Source: Chitinophaga sp. YR627 (GTDB lineage Bacteria > Bacteroidota > Bacteroidia > Chitinophagales > Chitinophagaceae). From it: DNA of 64,000 nucleotides. Shown piece by piece: positions 25,775-35,352 of the stretch (the stretch's first letter is position 1; each line of letters opens with the position of its first letter). The notes under the pieces are model-generated. The model saw nothing but the letters and a program-made list of their open reading frames with translations, ran no database searches and had not been told where the DNA came from. The stretch is from the NCBI RefSeq assembly GCF_900114995.1, contig NZ_FOUX01000003.1, positions 372,001-436,000 of the forward strand, given 5' to 3'. Made by a program: the position numbers and the translations under genes.

Positions 25775-27316
25775 CTATTTTGCAGCAGGGGCATTTTCCT
25801 CCTGCGTGGAAAACTGCGACCAGGCCTTCACGGCTTTAACCGCATGACTCCATCCGCGCACCCATTTGCGCACATCGTCCGCATTACCTTTTGGTGCGAA
25901 AGAGTGGTCCACCTGCCATTGACGGGCAATTTCTTCCTGGTCTTTCCAGAAACCTGTTGCCAGTCCGGCCAGATATGCCGCACCCATAGCAGTCGTCTCC
26001 GTCACTTTCGGACGAACGACCTGTGTATCCAGGATATCTGCCTGGAACTGCATCAGCAGATTATTATTGGTAGCACCGCCATCCACACGTAACTCTTTGA
26101 TACTGATACCGGCATCTGCTTCCATTGCCCGCAGCACCTCCATCGTCTGATAGGCAATACTTTCCAGTGCGGCCCTGGCGATATGCGAAGCATTCGTGCC
26201 TCTTGTCATACCCACCAGTGTACCTCTGGCATGCTGGTCCCAGTGTGGCGCACCCAAACCGGCAAACGCAGGCACCAGGTATACGCCATCGTTATGTGAT
26301 ACCTTGCTGGCCAGTGCTTCCACTTCTGAAGAAGACCGGATAATACCTAAACCATCCCGCAGCCATTGCACCACGGCGCCGGCAATGAAAATGCTGCCTT
26401 CCAGCGCATATTCCACCTTACCGTTTATCTTCCAGGCGATGGTCGTCACCAGATTATTCTGTGAAATGATCGGTCGCTCCCCAATATTCATCAGCATAAA
26501 ACATCCTGTGCCGTAGGTGTTTTTCACCATACCGGGCGCTGTACACATTTGTCCGAACAATGCCGCATGCTGATCTCCGGCAATACCAGCAATCGGGATA
26601 GTTGTGGAGAAGATCGCGGAGGTGGTCTGTCCGATCAGCTCACTGGATTGCTTCACTTCCGGCAGCATTGCTGAGGGAATATCAAACAGCGCCAGTAGCT
26701 CTTCGTCCCATTGCTGGGTATGTATATTAAATAACATGGTGCGGGAAGCATTGGTAATGTCCGTCGCATGTGTCTTTCCTTCTGTCAGGTTCCATACCAG
26801 CCAGGCATCTACTGTACCAAATGCCAGTAATCCTTTGGCCGCTCTTTCCCGTGCACCCTCCACATTTTCAAGGATCCATCTCACTTTGGTGGCGGAGAAA
26901 TAAGCATCGATGACCAGTCCTGTTTTCTCTCTGATCAGTTGTTCATGCCCTGCTGCTTTGAGTTGATCGCAATAGGCGGCTGTCCGACGATCCTGCCAGA
27001 CGATTGCGTTATGGATAGGTTTTCCGGTATGCCGGTCCCATACTACGGTCGTTTCCCGCTGGTTGGTAATACCGATGGCAGCGATATCTGTGCCCCTGAG
27101 TCCTGCTTTAGCGACCGCTTCTGCAGCTACGCCCAGCTGACTGGACCAGATTTCATTAGCATCATGTTCCACCCATCCCGGAGAGGGGAAGATCTGCCGG
27201 AATTCTTTCTGGGCAATAGCGACGATGGAACCTGCTTTATCAAATATGATGGCTCTTGAGCTGGTAGTACCCTGGTCCAGTGCCAGAATATACCGGGTTA
27301 TTTCCTTTTCCTTCAT
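25775..27316 (-). CDS. glpK: Glycerol kinase
   Basis: A 513-residue FGGY-family kinase, the usual length. It begins YILALDQGTTSSRAIIFDKAG, the glycerol kinase ATP-binding start, and has GITNQRETTVVWDRHTGKPIHNAIVWQDRRT (about residues 80-111), GTVDAWLVWNLT and the C-terminal LRVDGGATNNNLLMQFQADI signature. It phosphorylates glycerol to glycerol-3-phosphate in the cytoplasm. It is flanked by glpD (27 bp upstream) and glpF (76 bp downstream), completing the pathway. Confidence 0.98.
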   Translation of the reverse strand: MKEKEITRYILALDQGTTSSRAIIFDKAGSIVAIAQKEFRQIFPSPGWVEHDANEIWSSQLGVAAEAVAKAGLRGTDIAAIGITNQRETTVVWDRHTGKPIHNAIVWQDRRTAAYCDQLKAAGHEQLIREKTGLVIDAYFSATKVRWILENVEGARERAAKGLLAFGTVDAWLVWNLTEGKTHATDITNASRTMLFNIHTQQWDEELLALFDIPSAMLPEVKQSSELIGQTTSAIFSTTIPIAGIAGDQHAALFGQMCTAPGMVKNTYGTGCFMLMNIGERPIISQNNLVTTIAWKINGKVEYALEGSIFIAGAVVQWLRDGLGIIRSSSEVEALASKVSHNDGVYLVPAFAGLGAPHWDQHARGTLVGMTRGTNASHIARAALESIAYQTMEVLRAMEADAGISIKELRVDGGATNNNLLMQFQADILDTQVVRPKVTETTAMGAAYLAGLATGFWKDQEEIARQWQVDHSFAPKGNADDVRKWVRGWSHAVKAVKAWSQFSTQEENAPAAK

Positions 27317-27343
27317 ATAGTTGAACGTGAAATTTGACTGCTA

Positions 27344-28933
27344 TTAGTTATTAACGGATGGAGATGGTGGTAACAGATAATGAGCGGCAATCGCTGAAAA
27401 AGCGGTTACCTGCTCCTGTTCCCAGGCCTTGTCTTTTCCCAGTTCCGCCGCCATGATCGCGGCTACGCCAGGCGCCATTTCAATGGCAGCATGTGCATCG
27501 AGTAATAAAGCACGTAAGCGCCGGGACAACACATCATCCACTGTACGCGCCATTTCCTGCTGCACGGCCCAGATCACCTGCGCTTTTATATAAGGTAGTC
27601 TGGGGCTCAGTGACTCCTTCAGCTCCGGCCTTGTATTGCTCAGCGATTCCAGTTGTGTGGCATCGCTGCCATATACATCCAGTGGCACCGGTGTTGCATG
27701 TCCGGTAGTATATCCATGTATGTGTAAAGTTTCTGTTCCGCAGGGAATAGCCGCCAGACCGACAGTACTGATCGCCATGTCCACCGTGTCTTCCGCCATT
27801 TTACGGAAAGTGGTCCATTTCCCGCCGGTGATGGTGATCAATCCGGATGGGGCGACGATGATCTTATGACTACGGGAGATCTCCTTGGTGCTGTCTGTAT
27901 CTTTTTGCGGAGCAGCCAGCGGTCGCAGTCCCGCATACACGCTCAGCACATCTGCACGGGTAGGGGCTTTTAGCAGATAGCCTGCTGCCGTCTGCAGAAT
28001 GAAACTGATCTCTGTCTCGAGGGCCTGTGGCTCCAGACTATGTTCATTCAGCGGCGTATCAGTCGTACCGACCAGTACTTTCCCATGCCAGGGCAATGCA
28101 AAGAGTACGCGTCCATCAGCTGTTTTAGGGATCATTAATGCACTGGTACTGTTGAGAAAGGACGCATCCAGTACCAGGTGTACTCCCTGACTCGGACGGA
28201 TGGTGGGTCTGGCGCCCGGTTCGTCCATCTGTAGTACTTCATCAGCAAATACGCCTGTAGCGTTGATCACTGCTTTTGCCTGTAACTGATAGCTTTCTCC
28301 GGTTTCCAGATCTGTTGCATGCACACCCTTGATCTTACCTGCTCCGTCTTTCTGTAAACCGCTGACTTTAAAATAATTGAGCAGCACAGCGCCTTTTTCA
28401 GCAGCCGTTTGTGCAATATTGATAGCCAGACGGGCGTCATCAAACTGTCCGTCGTGATAAACGATACCACCTTTCAGTTTCTCTCTGCGTATAGCCGGTA
28501 ACGCTTTGATGACAGCTTCCCGGCCTATGACCTTAGAGGGTCCCAGGCTAAGCCGTCCTGAAAGGAAGTCATATAATTTCAGGCCGATTCCGTAGAAAGG
28601 ACCCTGCCACCATTTATAATATGGAATGATAAATTCCTGGTCATGTGCGAGATGAGGTGCATTTGCCAGCAGGAGCCCTCTTTCATGCAGCGCTTCTCTT
28701 ACAAGGCCGACGTCTCCCTGGGCCAGGTAACGAACACCGCCATGTACCAGCTTGGTGCTACGGCTGGATGTTCCTTTTGCAAAATCTGATTGTTCCAGTA
28801 ACAGGGTGCGAAAGCCTCTTTGTGCGGCATCCATGGCAACACCGAGTCCGGTTGCTCCTCCGCCGATCACAATAATATCCCAAACGACTGATGCCGTATT
28901 GCCGATCTGTTGTTTAAAGGTTAACCTGTTCAT
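27344..28933 (-). CDS. glpD: Glycerol-3-phosphate dehydrogenase (FAD, aerobic type)
   Basis: A 529-residue GlpD flavoprotein. The FAD Rossmann motif is IIVIGGGATGLGVAMDAAQRG (about residues 20-40), followed by QSDFAKGTSSRSTKLVHGGVRYLAQGD, diagnostic for this family, and GGKWTTFRKMAEDTVD near residue 370. The C-terminal domain is all-helical. It oxidises glycerol-3-phosphate to dihydroxyacetone phosphate at the membrane and feeds the quinone pool. It is the first gene of the minus-strand glp block, transcribed divergently from the DeoR-type regulator. Confidence 0.97.
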   Translation of the reverse strand: MNRLTFKQQIGNTASVVWDIIVIGGGATGLGVAMDAAQRGFRTLLLEQSDFAKGTSSRSTKLVHGGVRYLAQGDVGLVREALHERGLLLANAPHLAHDQEFIIPYYKWWQGPFYGIGLKLYDFLSGRLSLGPSKVIGREAVIKALPAIRREKLKGGIVYHDGQFDDARLAINIAQTAAEKGAVLLNYFKVSGLQKDGAGKIKGVHATDLETGESYQLQAKAVINATGVFADEVLQMDEPGARPTIRPSQGVHLVLDASFLNSTSALMIPKTADGRVLFALPWHGKVLVGTTDTPLNEHSLEPQALETEISFILQTAAGYLLKAPTRADVLSVYAGLRPLAAPQKDTDSTKEISRSHKIIVAPSGLITITGGKWTTFRKMAEDTVDMAISTVGLAAIPCGTETLHIHGYTTGHATPVPLDVYGSDATQLESLSNTRPELKESLSPRLPYIKAQVIWAVQQEMARTVDDVLSRRLRALLLDAHAAIEMAPGVAAIMAAELGKDKAWEQEQVTAFSAIAAHYLLPPSPSVNN

Positions 28934-29254
28934 AGTGAGGAAAATACTTTAATTTTCTTTTAATTGGTTTCAGTTTATTTCATCCACACGAGAAAAAAAC
29001 ATACCGGGCGCTGGCATTCCCGTTAACCGAAAATAGATGTTTTGTTCCTTCCTTTTCAGGAAGTTAATGCATAAACGATCATTTATACATGATATTCCTG
29101 ACTTTTTGCTAAATATTTTTTCGGATACGATGTGTTTAATTCAACAACATGAAAGTAATTTTGTAACGAATTGGAAGAAGGCATAAGCGTATTTATTCCA
29201 AATCTGTTTTAAACAATTTTGCTTTTTTCTACAACTGCTAATTCTTTTACGCAT
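28934..29254. promoter_or_regulatory. Divergent control region between glpD and the DeoR-type regulator
   Basis: 321 bp of AT-rich DNA that must hold both promoters. Two short inverted repeats could be operators: CTTCCT-TTTC-AGGAAG (29048-29063) and ATCAT-ttatac-ATGAT (29078-29093). No strong TAnnTTTG box is seen in either direction. The operator role is inference from position and symmetry only. Confidence 0.35.
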
Positions 29255-30025
29255 ATGTCAATGATCAATATTGCAGAGAGGCACAAATACATTCTTGACC
29301 GTTTATCAGAGAAGGGATATGTGAATGTAGTGGACCTCTGCAAGGAACTGGATGTTTCCGGTGTTACCATCCGTAAAGACCTCAAACTGCTTGAAGACAA
29401 ATCCCTGTTGTTCCGTTCTCATGGAGGTGCGACAGTAAATAATCCGTACATCAACGATAAACCGGTGAACGAGAAGGAAAAGCTTCGCCGGGATGAGAAA
29501 AATAATATTGCTATAGCGGCAGCGGCGATGATTGCGCCAAACGACGCTATTATCATATCATCAGGTACGACAGCCCTTGCCCTGGCAAGGAACGTACATC
29601 CGAAAGGACACCTGACGGTGATCACACCGGCGCTGAACGTGGCGCAGGAACTGCTGAGACATCCGGAAATTGAGGTGTTACAGCTGGGTGGTATTGTGAG
29701 GAATAGTTCTTCCTCAGTAACAGGCACTTATGCAGAGCGCATCCTCGCTGACTTCTCCTGTTCGAAACTGTTCCTCGGACTGGAAGGTATTGATATAGAA
29801 TTCGGTCTGACCACCACCAACCTGATGGAGGCACAACTGAATGCACGGATGGTAACTGCAGCACAGAAAACAATTGTCCTTGCTGATTCTTCTAAATTTG
29901 GCCGTCGCGGTTTCGGGAAAATCTGCGATCTGGAAGATGTAGATGAGATCATTACAGACAGCGGTATATCAGGACACGTGGTAAAAGCCCTTGAAGAAAT
30001 GGGGATTAACGTCACGATCGTTTAA
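29255..30025 (+). CDS. DeoR-family transcriptional regulator, probable glp repressor
   Basis: A 256-residue DeoR/GlpR-type protein. Residues about 8-60 are the DeoR helix-turn-helix (RHKYILDRLSEKGYVNVVDLCKELDVSGVTIRKDLKLLEDKSLLFRSHGGA); the remainder is the sugar-phosphate sensing domain (DAIIISSGTTALALARN, LADSSKFGRRGFGKICDLEDVDEIITD). The open frame extends to a TTG at 29219, but the ATG at 29255 (or 29261) is the natural start. It is transcribed away from glpD across a 321-bp spacer, so control of the glpDKF block by a phosphorylated intermediate is likely; this is a positional inference. Confidence 0.88.
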   Translation: MSMINIAERHKYILDRLSEKGYVNVVDLCKELDVSGVTIRKDLKLLEDKSLLFRSHGGATVNNPYINDKPVNEKEKLRRDEKNNIAIAAAAMIAPNDAIIISSGTTALALARNVHPKGHLTVITPALNVAQELLRHPEIEVLQLGGIVRNSSSSVTGTYAERILADFSCSKLFLGLEGIDIEFGLTTTNLMEAQLNARMVTAAQKTIVLADSSKFGRRGFGKICDLEDVDEIITDSGISGHVVKALEEMGINVTIV

Positions 30026-30032
30026 CTTTTTG

Positions 30033-30063
30033 AAAGGGGAGGGCAGTAGCCTTCCCCTTTTTT
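30033..30063 (+). terminator. Rho-independent terminator after the DeoR-type regulator
   Basis: AAAGGGGAGGGC pairs with GCCTTCCCCTTT (one G-T pair) around an AGTA loop, ending in six T. Confidence 0.88.
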
Positions 30064-30789
30064 ATTGGCTTACTCCGGCTTCACTTTTTGATCTGCTTTT
30101 TTGCCCCCGGCATCGATGCTCCATGAGATGTCCCGTAGATGCGTCGTATATACGTCGTGTATGAAGCATGTATACCCTTATTTTTGACCCGATAGGGGCC
30201 ATTCAGGACATATCAATCACAATTCATTCATTATCATCATATTAATAGTTAAACAGTACTTACTCTCCGTCAGCTGGCCGTTTCCTTCGGAGCGCTAGCG
30301 GAGGATAAGTATTATCTGACCAATGTATAGTGCCTGACCGGCATTATTTCATCGGCTCTATTATAGCTGTTGCCATCCGGCTTAACACCAACCGCCATAG
30401 CATAACAATTCTCTCTTATATGAGATCTTCTCAAGCTATTCCCTTGAAAGCAAGTCGGTTACTTCTTGGTCTGACTAGATAAGTTTCCAACCATTAAATA
30501 ACTATTTTTACACATGTTCGTCTATTTATCCCCAACACATTAAACATCTTCTTAATCCAACAACTATCCCCAGGCCCCTAAAAAGGGCACATATCCGGTC
30601 GCTCCTTATTTAATTCTAACGAATACCTATACTTTTTTAATCTTTTCTAAATTTTTGGGGTTATACAAAACCTTTCGTAAAAAATACCGGCTTCCTTTAG
30701 TATCTTTATACCGTTCCCGAAACAATTACGGTACCTCAACCGCCTGGAGTAAGCGGGGAAGGTGTGCCAAGGTCAAAAAATCTAAACGA
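30064..30789. other. Long leader/intergenic region upstream of gltB, with a hairpin at 30256-30312
   Basis: About 725 bp without a gene. GTACTTACTCTCCG (30256-30269) is nearly complementary to CGGAGGATAAGTAT (30299-30312), giving an imperfect 14-bp stem with a structured 29-nt loop. A weak -7 box TATCTTTA lies at 30701-30708, with TTTCG at 30673-30677 as a poor -33. Whether the hairpin is transcribed is unknown. Confidence 0.4.
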
Positions 30790-33700
30790 ATGCAAGAAGT
30801 GAAGCAATTGCAAGGACTGTATCACCCGGAATTTGAACATGATGCATGCGGAACAGGCTTTACTGCCCACATCAAGGGCCGTAAATCGCATCAGATCATC
30901 CGGGACGCGCTGACCATGTTGGAAAACATGGAACACCGCGGTGCATGTGGTTACGAACAAAACACGGGTGATGGAGCAGGTATCCTGATTCAGCTACCTC
31001 ATGAGTTCCTGTACGACGAATGCCTGAAAATAGGCTTTAGCCTCCCTGAATTTGGAAAGTACGGTGTAGGTATGATTTTCTTTCCAAAGGAACCCCGCTG
31101 GCGCGAAGAGTGCCGCGAGATACTGGACCGTGCGGCCGAAAAACTGGGATTGGAAATCCTCGGTTACCGTAAGGTACCTGTACGTCCCGATGGTATTGGT
31201 GAAGGCGCTCTTTCCGTAGAACCAGAAATTGAACAGGTATTTATCGCCTGTCCTTATCATATTACGGATAATGACATTTTCGAACGCAAACTCTTTGTAC
31301 TGCGCAACTATGTTTCCAAAACAGTGCGTAACACCGTACCAAAAGAGAAGGCGCTCTTCTACATTCCTTCCCTGTCTACAAAAACGATTATATATAAAGG
31401 TCAGCTGACCACTTACCAGGTACGTCATTATTATGCCGACCTGAGTGATGAGAAAATGGTATCCGCGTTCGCGTTGATCCACTCCCGTTTTGCAACCAAT
31501 ACATTTCCAAGCTGGCGCCTGGCTCACCCTTACCGCTATATCGCGCACAATGGTGAGATCAACACCCTGAAAGGTAACCTGAACTGGTTACGCGCCGGTG
31601 AAAAAGACTTCGTGTCCAAATACTTCTCTCAGGAAGAAATGGACATGCTGCTGCCACTGGTGGAAGAAGGCATGTCCGACTCCGCCAGCCTGGACAACGT
31701 TGTAGAATTGCTGATGCTCTCCGGCCGCTCCCTGCCACATGTAATGATGATGCTGATCCCTGAAGCATGGGATGGCAACGACGACATGGATCCGGTGAAG
31801 AAAGCATTCTACGAATACCACGCCTCCCTCATGGAACCATGGGATGGCCCGGCTTGTATCTCCTTCACAGATGGTAAGATCATCGGTGGTACCCTGGACC
31901 GTAACGGTCTGCGTCCTGCCCGCTTCGTTATTACTAAAGACGATCGCGTGATCATGGCTTCTGAAGCAGGTGTACTGCCAATCGATCCTAAGAACGTAAA
32001 AGAAAAAGGCCGCCTGCAACCTGGTAAAATGTTCATCGTGGACATGGAACAGGGTCGTATCATCGGTGATGAAGAGCTGAAAAGGAACATCTGCTCTCAG
32101 CAACCTTATGGCGAGTGGCTGAATAAATACAAGATCCGCCTGGAAGAACTGCCTGAACCAAGGGTTACTTTCACCCACCTGGAACACGATCAGATCTTCA
32201 AATACCAGCGCGCTTTCGGTTACTCCACCGAAGATCTGGACACCATCATCGCTCCAATGGCGCTGGATGGTAAAGAACCGGTAGGCTCCATGGGTACGGA
32301 TGCTCCCCTGGCTGTACTGAGCGATCAGCCACAGCACCTGACCAGCTATTTCAAACAGCTGTTCGCACAGGTAACCAACCCACCGATCGATCCGATCCGT
32401 GAAAAGCTGGTAATGTCTCTTGCTACCTATGTAGGTAACAACGGCAACCTGCTCGACGAAGATCCGCTGCACTGTCACGGTCTGGCCCTTCGTCACCCGA
32501 TCCTGACCAACTTCGAACTGGAAAAGATCCGTAGTATAGATACAGGTCTGTTCCAGGCGAAAACACTCCATACTTATTTCAGAGCCGACGGTAAACCAGG
32601 TTCTCTGGAAAAAGGTCTGCAACGTCTTTGCCGTTACGCGGTGGATGCCGTAGAAGATGGTTTTGAAGTGATCATCCTGTCCGACAGGGCGCTCGACTCC
32701 GAACACGCGGCGATTCCTTCCATCCTGGCAGCATCCGCAGTACACCACCACCTGATCCGCAAAGGTTATCGCGGCCAGGTTGGTCTGATCGTGGAAGCAG
32801 GAGATGTTTGGGAAGTGCATCATTTTGCTTGTCTGCTGGGCTTTGGCGTAACCGCCATCAACCCATACCTGGCGCTGAGCACTATCCGCGACATGAAACT
32901 GTATGACAAACTGGAAACATCCCTCGACGTAGATAAACTGAAAAAGAACTACATCAAGGCTGTTTGTGATGGTTTGCTGAAAGTATTCTCTAAAATGGGT
33001 ATCTCCACCCTGCAATCTTACCAGGGTGCACAGATATTTGAAATATTAGGTATCAACCGTCAGGTAGTAGACAAATACTTCACCGGCGCCGTATCCCGTA
33101 TACAGGGTATGGGCCTGGATGAAATTGCCCGCGAAACACTGGCAAAACACTGGATGGGTTACGGCCGTAAGGAAACACCTGTACAGCGCCTGACCACCGG
33201 TGGTCTCTATCAGTGGAAGAGAAAAGGTGAATTCCACCTCTTCAACCCGACCACGATCCACCTGCTGCAGTATTCAACCCGTATGAATGACTACGGCACT
33301 TTCAAAAAATACTCTAAAGCCGTAAACGACCAGAGTGAAAAAGCAGCTACCCTCCGTAGCCTCTTCTCATTCAAACGTACACGTCCATCTGTTTCTCTTG
33401 ATGAAGTTGAATCAGCTGAAAGCATTCTCAAGCGTTTCGCTACCGGTGCAATGAGCTTTGGTTCCATCTCTCACGAAGCACACTCCACACTGGCGATCGC
33501 CATGAACCGTATCGGTGCGAAAAGCAATACCGGTGAGGGTGGGGAAGACGAACTGCGTTACGAGCAACTGCCTAACGGCGACAGCATGCGCTCTGCCATC
33601 AAGCAGGTAGCAAGTGCACGTTTTGGTGTAACAAGTAACTATTTAACAAACGCGGACGAGCTCCAGATCAAGATGGCACAGGGTGCTAAACCCGGTGAAG

Positions 33701-35319
33701 GTGGCCAGCTGCCTGGTCATAAAGTAGATGACTGGATCGCAAAAGTGCGCCACGCCACCCCTGGTGTTGGTCTGATCTCTCCTCCTCCGCACCACGATAT
33801 CTATTCCATCGAGGACCTCGCTCAGCTGATCTTCGACCTGAAGAATGCCAACCGCGCTGCTCGTATCAGCGTGAAACTGGTATCCAAAGCGGGTGTAGGT
33901 ACCATCGCTGCCGGTGTTGCCAAAGCAAAAGCGGATGTAGTACTGATCGCCGGTTATGACGGTGGTACAGGTGCTTCTCCGATCAGCTCTATCAAACATG
34001 CTGGTCTGCCATGGGAACTAGGTCTGGCTGAAACACACCAGACACTGGTTAAGAACAAATTACGTAGCCGCGTGACCGTACAGACAGATGGTCAGTTGAA
34101 AACAGGCCGCGACATCGCCATCGCTACCCTCCTGGGTGCGGAAGAATGGGGTGTTGCTACCGGAGCACTGGTTGTTGAAGGCTGTATCATGATGCGTAAG
34201 TGTCACCTGAATACCTGTCCTGTTGGTGTTGCTACCCAGGATCCTGAACTGCGCAAGCGCTTCAATGGTAACGCCGACCACGTAGTGAACTTCTTCAAAT
34301 TCCTGGTGGAAGAACTCCGTGAGATCATGGCGGACCTCGGTTACCGCACCGTAAATGAGATGGTTGGTCAGGTAGACAGCCTCCAGTTACGCGATAACAT
34401 CTCTCACTGGAAATACAAATCTCTCGACCTGTCTCCTATATTATATAGAGAACCAGCTGCTGACGAAACAGGGCTGTACAAACAGGAAGAACAGGACCAC
34501 GGCATCAGTGAAGTGATCGACTGGAGACTGCTGAAAGCAGCACAGCCGGCACTGGAAAAGAAAGCACGTGTGTTCCAGCAGTTCTCTGTTAGAAATACGG
34601 ACAGGGCTATCGGTACCATCCTCAGTAACGAGATCTCAAAACGTTACGGCGGACCAGGCTTACCGGAAGATACTATCCACTACAAATTCGTTGGTTCTGC
34701 CGGACAAAGCTTCGGTGCTTTCAACACCAAAGGTGTGACACTGGAACTGGAAGGTGAAGCAAACGACTACTTCGGTAAAGGTCTGTCAGGTGCAAAACTG
34801 ATCCTGTACCCTTCTCCGGAAGCAGGCTTCAAAGCAGAAGAGAATATCATCGCAGGAAACGTAGCCTTCTATGGCGCAACCTCCGGTGAGGCTTATATCC
34901 GTGGTAAAGCTGGTGAACGCTTCTGCGTTCGTAACTCCGGCGCTACTATCGTAACTGAGGGCGTAGGCGATCACGGTTGTGAATATATGACCGGTGGTAA
35001 AGCTGTCATCCTCGGCGAAACAGGCCGCAACTTCGGTGCAGGTATGAGTGGTGGTATTGCTTATGTATATGATGTAAATGGTTCCTTTGCAGGACGTTGT
35101 AACAAGGAAATGATCGACCTCGATCCACTGGATCAGGATGATGCAGCCGAACTACAGGACCTGATCACCAAGCATCATGCTTACACAAACAGTACCGTAG
35201 CCAAATTCATCCTGAAAGACTGGGAAAATCAGCTGCGTCACTTCGTGAAAGTATTCCCGAAAGAATACAAGGCTGTACTGAAAGCTGGCAAAGCTGCTGC
35301 ACAGAAAGTAGAGAAGTAG
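30790..35319 (+). CDS. gltB: Glutamate synthase large subunit
   Basis: A 1509-residue GltB. The open frame runs upstream to 30655, but the ATG at 30790 gives the normal short propeptide before the catalytic Cys20 (FEHDACGTGF), which becomes the N-terminal nucleophile of the glutaminase domain (residues 20 to about 400). A central domain follows, then the FMN-binding synthase domain (about 800-1180) with GYDGGTGASPISS and the 3Fe-4S ligands CIMMRKCHLNTC (C-x5-C-x4-C). The C-terminal GxGxG beta-helix spans about 1260-1460. With GltD it converts glutamine plus 2-oxoglutarate to two glutamates. gltD follows after 33 bp. Confidence 0.98.
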   Translation: MQEVKQLQGLYHPEFEHDACGTGFTAHIKGRKSHQIIRDALTMLENMEHRGACGYEQNTGDGAGILIQLPHEFLYDECLKIGFSLPEFGKYGVGMIFFPKEPRWREECREILDRAAEKLGLEILGYRKVPVRPDGIGEGALSVEPEIEQVFIACPYHITDNDIFERKLFVLRNYVSKTVRNTVPKEKALFYIPSLSTKTIIYKGQLTTYQVRHYYADLSDEKMVSAFALIHSRFATNTFPSWRLAHPYRYIAHNGEINTLKGNLNWLRAGEKDFVSKYFSQEEMDMLLPLVEEGMSDSASLDNVVELLMLSGRSLPHVMMMLIPEAWDGNDDMDPVKKAFYEYHASLMEPWDGPACISFTDGKIIGGTLDRNGLRPARFVITKDDRVIMASEAGVLPIDPKNVKEKGRLQPGKMFIVDMEQGRIIGDEELKRNICSQQPYGEWLNKYKIRLEELPEPRVTFTHLEHDQIFKYQRAFGYSTEDLDTIIAPMALDGKEPVGSMGTDAPLAVLSDQPQHLTSYFKQLFAQVTNPPIDPIREKLVMSLATYVGNNGNLLDEDPLHCHGLALRHPILTNFELEKIRSIDTGLFQAKTLHTYFRADGKPGSLEKGLQRLCRYAVDAVEDGFEVIILSDRALDSEHAAIPSILAASAVHHHLIRKGYRGQVGLIVEAGDVWEVHHFACLLGFGVTAINPYLALSTIRDMKLYDKLETSLDVDKLKKNYIKAVCDGLLKVFSKMGISTLQSYQGAQIFEILGINRQVVDKYFTGAVSRIQGMGLDEIARETLAKHWMGYGRKETPVQRLTTGGLYQWKRKGEFHLFNPTTIHLLQYSTRMNDYGTFKKYSKAVNDQSEKAATLRSLFSFKRTRPSVSLDEVESAESILKRFATGAMSFGSISHEAHSTLAIAMNRIGAKSNTGEGGEDELRYEQLPNGDSMRSAIKQVASARFGVTSNYLTNADELQIKMAQGAKPGEGGQLPGHKVDDWIAKVRHATPGVGLISPPPHHDIYSIEDLAQLIFDLKNANRAARISVKLVSKAGVGTIAAGVAKAKADVVLIAGYDGGTGASPISSIKHAGLPWELGLAETHQTLVKNKLRSRVTVQTDGQLKTGRDIAIATLLGAEEWGVATGALVVEGCIMMRKCHLNTCPVGVATQDPELRKRFNGNADHVVNFFKFLVEELREIMADLGYRTVNEMVGQVDSLQLRDNISHWKYKSLDLSPILYREPAADETGLYKQEEQDHGISEVIDWRLLKAAQPALEKKARVFQQFSVRNTDRAIGTILSNEISKRYGGPGLPEDTIHYKFVGSAGQSFGAFNTKGVTLELEGEANDYFGKGLSGAKLILYPSPEAGFKAEENIIAGNVAFYGATSGEAYIRGKAGERFCVRNSGATIVTEGVGDHGCEYMTGGKAVILGETGRNFGAGMSGGIAYVYDVNGSFAGRCNKEMIDLDPLDQDDAAELQDLITKHHAYTNSTVAKFILKDWENQLRHFVKVFPKEYKAVLKAGKAAAQKVEK

Positions 35320-35352
35320 TAACATTCTAACACCACCTAACGAAAGAGACAA

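Noticed and set aside
30064..30789. A tRNA or riboswitch in the long gltB upstream region
   Set aside because: No cloverleaf, T-loop motif or known riboswitch core could be found by eye; only one imperfect hairpin is supported.
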